NCBI GenBank assembly: GCA_964523885.1
Contig: CAZFYX010000087.1
Coordinates: 171,042-235,041, forward strand
Source: SHXO01 sp964523885
GTDB taxonomy: Bacteria > Pseudomonadota > Gammaproteobacteria > Burkholderiales > SHXO01
Reading direction: 5' to 3'
DNA: 64,000 nt
The notes under the pieces are model-generated. The model searched no databases and had not been told where the DNA came from. It saw only the letters and a program-made list of their open reading frames with translations. Positions 32,263 through 39,966 of the stretch are shown here, piece by piece. Each line of letters opens with the position of its first letter. Within the stretch, counting starts at the first letter, position 1. The translations under genes and the position numbers were made by a program.

Positions 32263-33525
32263 ATGAGCTACACGACCGATACGATGCACGCAGCCGCCGG
32301 CCCGAACTCCTTCTCCCACCTGGGCGGTACACTGCTGCGCCTGGCCTCCGGCTTCGTCCTGCCGCTGGCCCTCCTCGCGCTCGCGCAGCTTGCAGCGCCC
32401 TTCGTCGCCGACCCGCCGCGTGCCTTGGAGGGCTGGCCCATGTGGGGACCGCTGTGGGCCCTGGTGCTGGCCGGCACGCTGGCACTGGTGTTCAACCGCG
32501 GGCGCGTGGTGTTCGCCGTGCTGTGCCTCGCACTGGCTTACTGGGCGCAGCAGTCCGGCCTGCTCGATGCCGCGCGGGGCGCCACCGCGCGCATCGCTTT
32601 TGCGGGTCTGTGTGTCGGCGTGCCGGCGAGCCTCGCGACGCTCGCACTGGTGCGTGAGCGCGGCGTGTTCAGCTTCTACGGCGCGCGCCGGCTCGGACTT
32701 ATCCTGCTGCAGGTCGCGCTGGTCGGATGGGCCATCGCCTGGGATCGCGCGGATGTCGCCGCCTGGCTCTACCTGCCCCTGCTGCCGGACGCCACGCCGC
32801 TCGCCTCCGCCATCCCGCATGCCGCGCTGGTCATCATGGCGGTGTCGGTGGTGATCACGGTCATCCGTGCCGTGATCGACGGGTCGGCGCTGGACGCAGG
32901 GCTCGCCGGTGCGCTGGCCTGCTTCGTCCTGGCCGCGCAGACTTTGGCCCTGCCCAACCACTTCCCGCTGTTCATCGGCGCCGGTGCCGCGGCGCTGGCG
33001 GCGGCCGTGCTGCAGGACACGTTCCGGCTTGCGTTCCGCGACGAGCTCACCGGCCTGCCGAGCCGGCGCGCGCTCAACGAACGCCTGCTCACGCTCGGCA
33101 CCCGCTACACCATCGTCATGGTAGACGTCGATCACTTCAAGCAGTTCAACGACGTCTATGGCCATGAGCTGGGCGACCACGTGCTGCGGATGGTGGCGGC
33201 AAAGCTGCGCACGGTCGGTGGCGGCGGCCGCGCCTACCGCTACGGCGGCGAGGAGTTCACCCTGGTATTCCCGGGGCGCCGCATCCCGGACGTGTGGCCG
33301 CACCTGGAGGTGCTGCGCCAGCAGATCGGCACGCATGCGGTGGTGCTGCGCTCGCTGCACCGGGCCGAGCCCGGCCAGAGCGGATCGCAAGGGGTGCACG
33401 TGACGGTGAGCATGGGCGTAGCCGAGCGCAACGACCGCCACGCCACACCCTCCAGCGTGCTGCGTGCGGCGGACAAGGCGCTTTACCGGGCGAAGGACAA
33501 GGGGCGCGACCGCGTCAGCCTTTGA
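32263..33525 (+). CDS. Membrane-bound GGDEF diguanylate cyclase
   Basis: A 420-residue protein that would make c-di-GMP from two GTP. About eight hydrophobic helices fill residues 20-245; the GGDEF domain starts at FRDELTGLPSRRAL and has the metal-binding VMVDVDHFKQFND and the active GGEEF at residues 328-332. The inhibitory I-site RxxD, expected five residues before GGEEF, is missing (GGGG stands there). The membrane part is not a recognised sensor such as MASE or CHASE and may be an uncharacterised one. Start at 32263; a second ATG lies at 32284. Confidence 0.92.
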   Translation: MSYTTDTMHAAAGPNSFSHLGGTLLRLASGFVLPLALLALAQLAAPFVADPPRALEGWPMWGPLWALVLAGTLALVFNRGRVVFAVLCLALAYWAQQSGLLDAARGATARIAFAGLCVGVPASLATLALVRERGVFSFYGARRLGLILLQVALVGWAIAWDRADVAAWLYLPLLPDATPLASAIPHAALVIMAVSVVITVIRAVIDGSALDAGLAGALACFVLAAQTLALPNHFPLFIGAGAAALAAAVLQDTFRLAFRDELTGLPSRRALNERLLTLGTRYTIVMVDVDHFKQFNDVYGHELGDHVLRMVAAKLRTVGGGGRAYRYGGEEFTLVFPGRRIPDVWPHLEVLRQQIGTHAVVLRSLHRAEPGQSGSQGVHVTVSMGVAERNDRHATPSSVLRAADKALYRAKDKGRDRVSL

Positions 33526-33612
33526 GCCCGGCGGGCAGGCTGCGCATGCGGATGCGTGCAGGGACGCGATGTGCCTTTACAATACCGGCACCCGCGGCCC
33601 TCCTCCTCCGCC

Positions 33613-35304
33613 ATGACTGCACTTCGGCACGTCGCAGCACTGTCCCTGGTCGTACTCTCCTTCCTGTCCTCCTCCGCACACGCCCAGGATGCGCGCAAGC
33701 AGTTCGGGCGCTGGGCGGCCGCCTGCAGCGGCGACGCGTGGTGCACAATCAGCACCAAGCTGCCCGGTGGCAATGCGCCGTCATACGCCTTCCAGCTGCG
33801 CGTGTCGCGCTTCCAGTCCGGCACCCAGGAGATCGCATTCCTCCCCGCGGCGGCGACGCCCGCACCCGATGCACCGATCGAGGTCGCTGTCGACGGCAAG
33901 GCGCGCTTCACCCTTGAGGCGGGCAGCGGCTACCGGCGCGTCGGCGGCAGCAACACGTTCGTGATCGACCAGGCCCGGTCGGACGACCTCCTGCGGGCGC
34001 TGCGCGAGGGCAGGCGGGTGTCCCTGCGCTACGCCACCGCCGCGGGCAATCCCGCGCAGGCCGACTTCTCCCTGCAGGGATATGTGCAGGCCGCCGAGTA
34101 CGCACGCATCACGGCGCCGCCGGCGCCGACAGCGGCGGTCGAGAGCCCCCCTGCCGCAACGGCAGCGGTCGAGGCCGCGCCGGCTGCGGCGGCGCCGGTC
34201 CAGGCACCGCCTGCTGCGAAGCCCGCCGGGACCAGGAAGAGCAGGAAGAAGGCGCTCCCCGCGACCGCGGCTGAGGAGTCGCCGGCGCCGGCGAATGCGC
34301 CGGAGCCGGCAGCAGTCGTCTCCGAGTCCGGATCATCCCCGAGCATTCCTGCCGCCACGCTTCCAGCGCCGCCAGAGACCCCCGTCGCACCAGCCCAGGC
34401 CCCCGCAGCGGCGGCGACGGCGGCGTCGCCGCCTCCCAGACCGGCAGAGACCTCCGCACCCAGCCTGCCGGCACCGAGCCTCGGTGAAGTCCAACCCGCT
34501 GCGCCGCCCCCCAGTTCCCCGCCGCCCGCAGGACGCAAGCGCGCCAAGGCGGTGTTGCAGTTCGCCTGCCGCGGAAACGAGCCGGCCTGGTCGCTGGTCA
34601 TCGACCACGACAACGCGCGCTACCTCACGTTGCAGGGAAGCGAGCCGCAGGCGGTGCCGCTGCAAGGCAAGCTGAGGGTGACCGGCGAAGGCCGCACCCC
34701 GGACGTCGACTGGCGCGGCAAGGCGGCCGACGGCAGCGCGTACAAGGTGCTGATCCAGGAGCAGGCGTGCCGCGACAGCATGGCCGATGCGGCGAGCGGA
34801 GCGTTCCCCTATCGGGCCCGCCTGACCCTGCCCGGCGGGAAGATCGTGCAGGGCTGCTGCAGCGCCGGGCTCGAGGCTGCCCGGCGCGAGCCGGCGCCGG
34901 CGGAGGATCTCGAAGCCGCACCGGTGGCCAACCTTGCAACCCGCTCGTCCGAGGATTGGAGCCGTTTCCTGTTCGAGCTGCTGCCCGCCGTGCGGGCCTG
35001 CATCGAGAAGACGCCAGGCCAATCCGCGTACGTGACCAAGGCCTGGCCGATGAGTCGCGGCATGGTGGGTGTACGCACGCGCAATGCCGCCGCCGGCTGG
35101 TTCGACTGCACCGCCCAGTACGACGGCAGCGGCATCGAGCGCTTCGAGGCGGTGACGTCCGATGCCGAACCGGTGGTCGGCGAGGGCCGCGTGCTGTTCA
35201 CGCCGCTGCCCGACACGCCGCTCTCCGGCCGCTGCTGGCAGCAGGAGAAGGTGGTGGACAGCGCCGGACGCCAGATCGGCTGGCTTTCCACCAACGGCTG
35301 CTGA
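33613..35304 (+). CDS. Secreted two-domain protein with a long Pro/Ala linker (IalB-like and COG3650-like parts)
   Basis: A 563-residue exported protein. A signal peptide (1-24, ending SSAHA) precedes an N-terminal domain (about 26-160: FGRWAAACSGDAWCTIS...FQLRVSRF) like invasion-associated locus B / DUF1176 proteins. Residues about 165-315 are a low-complexity linker of Pro, Ala, Val and Glu. The C-terminal part (about 320-563) opens QFACRGNEPAWSLVI and has CRDSMADAASGAFPYRARL and GCCSAG, as in COG3650-type envelope proteins. Several paired Cys suggest disulfides. The linker probably spans a periplasmic distance. Function unknown; both domain names are from memory and need a profile search. 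Confidence 0.75.
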   Translation: MTALRHVAALSLVVLSFLSSSAHAQDARKQFGRWAAACSGDAWCTISTKLPGGNAPSYAFQLRVSRFQSGTQEIAFLPAAATPAPDAPIEVAVDGKARFTLEAGSGYRRVGGSNTFVIDQARSDDLLRALREGRRVSLRYATAAGNPAQADFSLQGYVQAAEYARITAPPAPTAAVESPPAATAAVEAAPAAAAPVQAPPAAKPAGTRKSRKKALPATAAEESPAPANAPEPAAVVSESGSSPSIPAATLPAPPETPVAPAQAPAAAATAASPPPRPAETSAPSLPAPSLGEVQPAAPPPSSPPPAGRKRAKAVLQFACRGNEPAWSLVIDHDNARYLTLQGSEPQAVPLQGKLRVTGEGRTPDVDWRGKAADGSAYKVLIQEQACRDSMADAASGAFPYRARLTLPGGKIVQGCCSAGLEAARREPAPAEDLEAAPVANLATRSSEDWSRFLFELLPAVRACIEKTPGQSAYVTKAWPMSRGMVGVRTRNAAAGWFDCTAQYDGSGIERFEAVTSDAEPVVGEGRVLFTPLPDTPLSGRCWQQEKVVDSAGRQIGWLSTNGC

Positions 35305-35331
35305 GCACCCGGCGGACGGCTCGTCGGCGGC

Positions 35332-36045
35332 TTACTGGCGAGCCTTGCGCCAGGCCTCGTATTCGGCGCGCGTCCTCTCGTCCGGCGGATAGGTGCCGGT
35401 GACCGGGGCACCGGCGCGGATCTTCTCCACCACGAACGCCTCGAGCGCATCCAGCTCAGCGCCGCTGCGCGACACTTCATCGGCGAGGTGGCGCGGGATG
35501 CATACCACGCCGTCGTCGTCGCCGACCAGGATGTCGCCCGGCATGACCAGTACTTCGCTGCAGCCGACCGGCACGTTCCACGCCACCGCCAGGTGCCGGG
35601 CCGGATGGGGTGGCGAGGCCGCACCGCGCGCGTAGACCGGAAAGCCGAGCGCACGGATCGAGGCGAAGTCGCGCACGCACCCGTCCACGATGCAGCCCGC
35701 CGCGCCGCGCACCTGCAGGCGGTTGATGTAGATGTCGCCGCCAATTGCCGCACTCTCGATCCCGCGCCCCTCCACCACCAGGATCTGCCCCGGGCCGCAG
35801 CTCTCGATCGCCGCGCGCTGCGGATACTCGGGCCTGGTGATGTGCTCGAAGGTGGCCAGGTCCTCGCGGCCGGGCACGAAGCGCAGGGTGAGCGCTTCCC
35901 CCACCATGCGCAGGCCCGGGCAGACCGGGCGCAGCCCGGTGAGATAGGTGTTGCGGAACCCCAGCTTGAACAGCTGGGTGCTGAGGGTCGCACTCGCCAC
36001 GCCGCGCAGGCGCTCGAGCGTTTCCGCGGAAACGGGTATCGTCAT
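35332..36045 (-). CDS. RraA-like / 4-hydroxy-4-methyl-2-oxoglutarate aldolase family protein
   Basis: A 237-residue class II pyruvate aldolase-type protein of the RraA/HMG-aldolase fold. The diagnostic parts are GGDIYINRLQVRGAAGCIVDG, CVRDFASI with the catalytic Arg-Asp pair, and PGDILVGDDDGVVCIP with the metal-site acidic cluster. Members cleave 4-hydroxy-4-methyl-2-oxoglutarate or oxaloacetate in aromatic ring degradation, while true RraA proteins inhibit RNase E and lack the catalytic set; this one looks catalytic. The ATG at 36045 has GGGAGG six bases upstream and is preferred over the ATG at 36051. It stands alone, convergent with the preceding gene. Confidence 0.87.
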   Translation of the reverse strand: MTIPVSAETLERLRGVASATLSTQLFKLGFRNTYLTGLRPVCPGLRMVGEALTLRFVPGREDLATFEHITRPEYPQRAAIESCGPGQILVVEGRGIESAAIGGDIYINRLQVRGAAGCIVDGCVRDFASIRALGFPVYARGAASPPHPARHLAVAWNVPVGCSEVLVMPGDILVGDDDGVVCIPRHLADEVSRSGAELDALEAFVVEKIRAGAPVTGTYPPDERTRAEYEAWRKARQ

Positions 36046-36078
36046 AGGCATCCTCCCGGAGCGGTGATCAACCCCGCG

Positions 36079-36492
36079 ATGATAGTCGACATGCACGCAG
36101 TTTCGATCGCACGCGGCCTGCTGGCCGCCGTCCTCGCGTGGGCAGCGCTTCCCGTGCCGGCCTACGACGGCGAGGACATGGCACCGGGCATCGCCCGCCT
36201 CGATGCCTTCGCTCGCGACGGCCGCATGAGCGTGGGCGTGGGGATGCGGACCTTCAGCGGCACCTGGCAGCGCGCGGCACCGGATCAGCTGCGGCTGCTG
36301 CCCCTGCACTGGCGCGGCACCCGCGCCACGCTCGCCGCCCAGCGCGAGCGCCTGGTCCGGGCGACGCTGCAGGACACGCGCAATGCCAGCCTTTACTGCG
36401 AGCTGGTCGACGATCCGGCGGCGCCCAGCGGCGTGTGCGAGGAGACGGGCGGACGCGTCTACTACCTGCTGGCATCCCGCGCGCGCCCCTAG
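36079..36492 (+). CDS. Small secreted hypothetical protein
   Basis: A 137-residue product with a signal peptide (about 5-28, ISARGL-type helix ending ALPVPAYD). The mature part has two Cys (YCELVDD and GVCEETGG) that may pair, and a compact beta-rich look. I do not recognise it. The TAG stop at 36490-36492 uses the first two bases of the left inverted repeat of the MITE-like element, so the present C-terminus may have been set by that insertion. ATG codons at 36079 and 36091 are both possible. It is divergent from the aldolase gene, only 33 bases away. Confidence 0.6.
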   Translation: MIVDMHAVSIARGLLAAVLAWAALPVPAYDGEDMAPGIARLDAFARDGRMSVGVGMRTFSGTWQRAAPDQLRLLPLHWRGTRATLAAQRERLVRATLQDTRNASLYCELVDDPAAPSGVCEETGGRVYYLLASRARP

Positions 36493-36753
36493 GGAAGCTC
36501 TGATCAATGGGATGCACTGTGCGGCCGGGCGATTCCGGCCCGCGCAAGCGCGATTGAAGCCTCCGCCACCCTGCGCGGGCGCGGGCCAAAAGCGCCGGTC
36601 CCGCAACAGCGCTTGCATTGGCGGGTTGCGTCAGGGGCGGGGTCTGCGGCGCAGCGCTCATTGCGCTGGTTCCATCCTGCGCTGCGTCGGGCCGCTTGAA
36701 TCAATCCGCCCCTTACGCAACGCACAGTGCATCCCATTGAACAGAGCTTCCCT
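36491..36753. mobile_element. MITE-like element with 32-bp terminal inverted repeats
   Basis: The left end 36491-36522 (AGGGAAGCTCTGATCAATGG, then GATGCACTGTGC) and the right end 36722-36753 are inverted copies that differ at one base in 32. The 199 bases between contain no open frame worth noting. No clear target-site duplication is visible. Size, long near-perfect ends and lack of coding capacity fit a non-autonomous transposon or a mobile palindromic element. The left end overlaps the stop codon of the upstream gene; the right end stands 60 bases before the GMC oxidoreductase. Confidence 0.8.
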
Positions 36754-36813
36754 CGCCGGTCGGCCCCCGCGTAGTAACATCCGCCGCACAACGACACGCA
36801 CGCGGGGGAGAGA

Positions 36814-38430
36814 GTGGCGGACAGCCTGGACAGCTTCGACTATGTCATCGTGGGCGCCGGGACGGCCGGATGCGTGCAGGCGAACCGGCTCTCCGCCGAT
36901 CCGCAGGCCCGCGTGCTGCTGGTCGAGGCGGGCGGCAAGGACGACTACTTCTGGATCGACATCCCGGTCGGCTACCTCTACACCATCAACAATCCGCGCA
37001 CCGACTGGTGCTACAAGATCGAGCCGGACCCGGGCCTCAACGGCCGCAGCATCGGCTACGCGCGCGGGCGCGTGCTGGGCGGCTGCTCCTCGATCAACGC
37101 GATGATCTACATGCGCGGACAGCGCAGCGACTACGATCACTGGGCCGGGCAGGGCAATCGCGGCTGGTCCTGGGACGAGGTGCTGCCCTACTTCAAGCGC
37201 ACCGAGGACTACGTGCACGGCGCGGACGAGTTCCACGGTGCCGGGGGAGAGCTGCGCGTCGAGGAGCGCCGGGTGAGCTGGGAGATCCTGGATGCCTGGC
37301 GCGACGCGGCCGAGCAGTGCGGCATTCCGAAGATCGCCGAGTTCAACCGCGGGGACAACTTCGGCACCGCCTACTTCCAGGTGAACCAGCGCCGCGGCGT
37401 GCGCTGGAGCGGGACCAAGGCGTTCCTGCGCCCGGTGCTGCACCGGCCCAACCTGACCGTGCTGACCGACGCGCACGTGAGCCGCCTGTGCCTCGATGCC
37501 GCCGGCGGGACGCGCCGCGCGACCGGGATAGAGGTACGGCATGCCGGCGGCCAGAAGGTGATCCAGGCGCGCCGCGACGTGATCCTCGCTGCGGGCGCCA
37601 TCGGATCACCCCAGATCCTGCAACTGTCCGGCGTCGGCCCGGGCGCGCTGCTGCAGCGGCTGGGCGTGCCGGTGGTGCACGACCTGCCCGGGGTCGGCGA
37701 GAACCTGCACGACCACCTGCAGGTCCGCATCATGTACAAGGTGAGCGGATGCCGCACGCTCAACGAGCGCGCCAACTCGCTGCTGGGCAAGGCCGCGATG
37801 GGCCTCGAGTACCTGCTGTTCCGCACCGGCCCGCTGACCATGCCGCCATCGCAGATGGGTGCGTTCACCCGCAGCGATCCGTCGCAGCCCTCGGCCAACA
37901 TCGAGTGGCACGTGCAGCCGCTGTCGCTCGACAAGTTCGGAGCGCCCCTGCACCCGTTCCCCGCCATCACGCCCTCGGTGTGCAACCTGCGCCCCACCAG
38001 CCGCGGACACGTGCGCATCAAGACCCCGAACCCGCAGGACCATCCGGCGATCACGCTGAACTATCTCTCCACCCCCGAAGACCAGGACGTCGCGGTCCGT
38101 TCCATCCACCACACCCGGCGGATCATGGCGGCCCCCGCGCTCGCGAAGTACCGGCCCGAGGAGTTCAAGCCGGGACCGCAGGTGCAGACCGACGAGGAAC
38201 TGTTGCGTGCGGCAGGCGACCTGGCGACCACCATCTTCCACCCGGTGGGGACCTGCAGGATGGGCAGCGATCCGATGGCGGTGGTCGACGATCGCCTGCG
38301 CGTGCGCGGCATCGATCGGTTATGGGTGATCGACGCCTCGGTCATGCCGCGCATCACCTCCGGCAACACCAACGCGCCAACCGTGATGATCGCCGAGAAG
38401 GGTGCGGAATTCGTGCTCGGCAAGGCTTGA
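36814..38430 (+). CDS. GMC family FAD-dependent oxidoreductase (choline dehydrogenase-like)
   Basis: A 538-residue flavoprotein. The FAD Rossmann motif VIVGAGTAGCVQANRL opens it, followed by the GMC signature segments GRVLGGCSSINAMIYMRG and AGAIGSPQILQLSGVGP; the C-terminal catalytic His is in FHPVGTCRMGSDP, and the second conserved block is NTNAPTVMIAEK. Members oxidise alcohols such as choline, polyethylene glycol and aliphatic alcohols; the substrate here is not determined. The start is GTG at 36814 with GGGGGAGAG just before it. The only upstream leader is the 60 bases after the MITE-like element, which may therefore carry or alter the promoter. Confidence 0.93.
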   Translation: MADSLDSFDYVIVGAGTAGCVQANRLSADPQARVLLVEAGGKDDYFWIDIPVGYLYTINNPRTDWCYKIEPDPGLNGRSIGYARGRVLGGCSSINAMIYMRGQRSDYDHWAGQGNRGWSWDEVLPYFKRTEDYVHGADEFHGAGGELRVEERRVSWEILDAWRDAAEQCGIPKIAEFNRGDNFGTAYFQVNQRRGVRWSGTKAFLRPVLHRPNLTVLTDAHVSRLCLDAAGGTRRATGIEVRHAGGQKVIQARRDVILAAGAIGSPQILQLSGVGPGALLQRLGVPVVHDLPGVGENLHDHLQVRIMYKVSGCRTLNERANSLLGKAAMGLEYLLFRTGPLTMPPSQMGAFTRSDPSQPSANIEWHVQPLSLDKFGAPLHPFPAITPSVCNLRPTSRGHVRIKTPNPQDHPAITLNYLSTPEDQDVAVRSIHHTRRIMAAPALAKYRPEEFKPGPQVQTDEELLRAAGDLATTIFHPVGTCRMGSDPMAVVDDRLRVRGIDRLWVIDASVMPRITSGNTNAPTVMIAEKGAEFVLGKA

Positions 38431-38449
38431 ACACCCGCTATCGCGCCTC

Positions 38450-38467
38450 ATTTGCATTGCAACAAAT
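38450..38467. promoter_or_regulatory. AT-rich dyad upstream of the GNAT gene
   Basis: ATTTGCATTGCAACAAAT contains the perfect palindrome TTGCA-T-TGCAA, bounded by ATTTG and CAAAT. It lies in a 98-base AT-rich gap, far lower in GC than its surroundings, between the GMC and GNAT genes. It could be an operator or part of a promoter. Confidence 0.3.
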
Positions 38468-38528
38468 CCGTGCGATTCAAGTCCAATCTCACTATGGAAT
38501 CTATTTTGCTGCGTTGCGCCATAACAGG

Positions 38529-39134
38529 ATGTACCGAGGGATGATCCGGGAACTGCACGAACACGATCGCCAGGAAGTGCGGGCCTTCTTCCTCGCGTTG
38601 GGCCAGGAAGACCGCTATCGCCGCTTCGGACGTGTCATGGCCGATATGGCGCTCGAGGGCTATCTCGCGCGGCTGGATTGGTCGGAGTGCGTCATGCTCG
38701 GCGCCTACGACCCCCACGCGCACCTGGTTGGCCTGCTCGAGCTGGCCCGGATCCGCGGCGGCGGCTGCGAGATCGCGGTGGTGGTCGCGGGCACGCACCG
38801 CGGCCGCGGCCTGGGCACGGCCCTGATGGATCGCGCGCTGCTCAAGGCCAAGGTGCACGGATGCGAACGCGTCGTCCTGCTGTGCCAGGTCGACAACGAG
38901 CCGATGCGGCGGCTCGCGCGCAGCGCAGGGCTGAGCGCTTCCACCGAAGATGGCGAGGTCGAGGGCCGGCTGGAGCTGCCGCAAGCGGCGCTGGCCGACG
39001 TCACCGAGGATGCCACCCGCGACACCATCGGCAACGCCACCTACGCCGCCCTGCTCGCTTCGCGCGCGCTGGCCGAGCTGTTCCAGAACGCACTGCGCAC
39101 CACCGCGCGTGCCGTGGCGCCGCAGTACCGCTGA
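38529..39134 (+). CDS. GNAT family acetyltransferase
   Basis: A 201-residue protein. The acetyl-CoA binding loop is in VVAGTHRGRGLGTALMDRAL (RGRGLGT), with the usual preceding strand CEIAVVV and following CERVVLLCQVDNEPMRRLARSAGL. The N-terminal part has REVRAFFLALGQEDRYRRFGR-like text as in the acyltransferase domains of Pat-type proteins. A C-terminal helical extension of about 45 residues (ATRDTIGNATYAALLASRAL) is beyond the normal fold. Acceptor unknown. ATG codons at 38529 and 38541 are both possible. An AT-rich leader with a dyad precedes it. Confidence 0.85.
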   Translation: MYRGMIRELHEHDRQEVRAFFLALGQEDRYRRFGRVMADMALEGYLARLDWSECVMLGAYDPHAHLVGLLELARIRGGGCEIAVVVAGTHRGRGLGTALMDRALLKAKVHGCERVVLLCQVDNEPMRRLARSAGLSASTEDGEVEGRLELPQAALADVTEDATRDTIGNATYAALLASRALAELFQNALRTTARAVAPQYR

Positions 39135-39144
39135 CCGGCCGGCG

Positions 39145-39966
39145 TCAGGGACGGCGCGCGACGCAGCTGTAGAAGTTGGCGGCAGCGAAGAAGGTCCCGC
39201 GCTCGGAGCAAGCCGCCATCTCCTGCGCCCAGGCCCCGGCTTCCGCCTCGGTCATCGCACCCGCTGCCGGCAGCAGCTTCACGAACGAGGATATGGTGCC
39301 GGCGAAGAAGTCCGCGCGGCCGATGTCGGCCATCACGTGGGAGAACGACTCCTGCAGTTCCAGCCCGGCGGCGTGCAGCAGCCGCGGCATGTCGCGCATC
39401 ACCCGCGGGCTGGTGGCGATGGCGCCGATGATGGCCGCCTCGATGCGTCCGCCCACCTCGGGATCACTGCTGCCGAAGGTCATCGACGCGTAATCGCCGT
39501 CGAAGATGCCCACCACGCCGCCGGGTCGCACCACCCGCGCCACCTGGCGCAGAACGGCAAGCGGCTCCTCGACATGGCTGAGCAGCGTGTGTGCGATCGC
39601 CGCGTCGACGCTCGCGTCCGCCAGCGGCAGGCTGGCCGCATCGCCCACGTCGAACTGCAGCCACGCCGACAGCCCTTCCTCGGCCGCGCGGCGCCTGGCC
39701 ACGTCAACCAGGTACGGACTGCGGTCCAGCCCCAATACCTGACCGGCGAACCCCGGGCGGCGTGCAACGGTACGACCCACGAAACCGGTACCGCAGCCCA
39801 GGTCGAGCACGCGCGCCGAAGGATGCAGCGCCATCGCGTCGAGGTACTCGTCCAGCATCGCCATGAACCGGCCATGCCGTCCCCGCAGCTCCATGCGCGC
39901 CGCGATCGCTTCCAGTGCGGCCTCGTCGAGGCAGTCCGTGATGCGGTAGACGTCGGCCTTGCTCAT
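39145..39966 (-). CDS. Class I SAM-dependent methyltransferase
   Basis: A 273-residue Rossmann-fold methyltransferase. Motif I is VLDLGCGTGFVG, motif II LGLDRSPYLVDVAR, and the post-I segments LPLADASVDAAIAHTLLSH and RVVRPGGVVGIFDGDY match UbiE/ubiquinone-type small-molecule methyltransferases. The C-terminal third contains FSHVMADIGRADFF. The substrate is unknown. The ATG at 39966 overlaps the stop of mnmC by four bases (ATGA), so it is translated together with that tRNA-modification gene, although no direct link in function is evident. Normal length for the family. Confidence 0.9.
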   Translation of the reverse strand: MSKADVYRITDCLDEAALEAIAARMELRGRHGRFMAMLDEYLDAMALHPSARVLDLGCGTGFVGRTVARRPGFAGQVLGLDRSPYLVDVARRRAAEEGLSAWLQFDVGDAASLPLADASVDAAIAHTLLSHVEEPLAVLRQVARVVRPGGVVGIFDGDYASMTFGSSDPEVGGRIEAAIIGAIATSPRVMRDMPRLLHAAGLELQESFSHVMADIGRADFFAGTISSFVKLLPAAGAMTEAEAGAWAQEMAACSERGTFFAAANFYSCVARRP

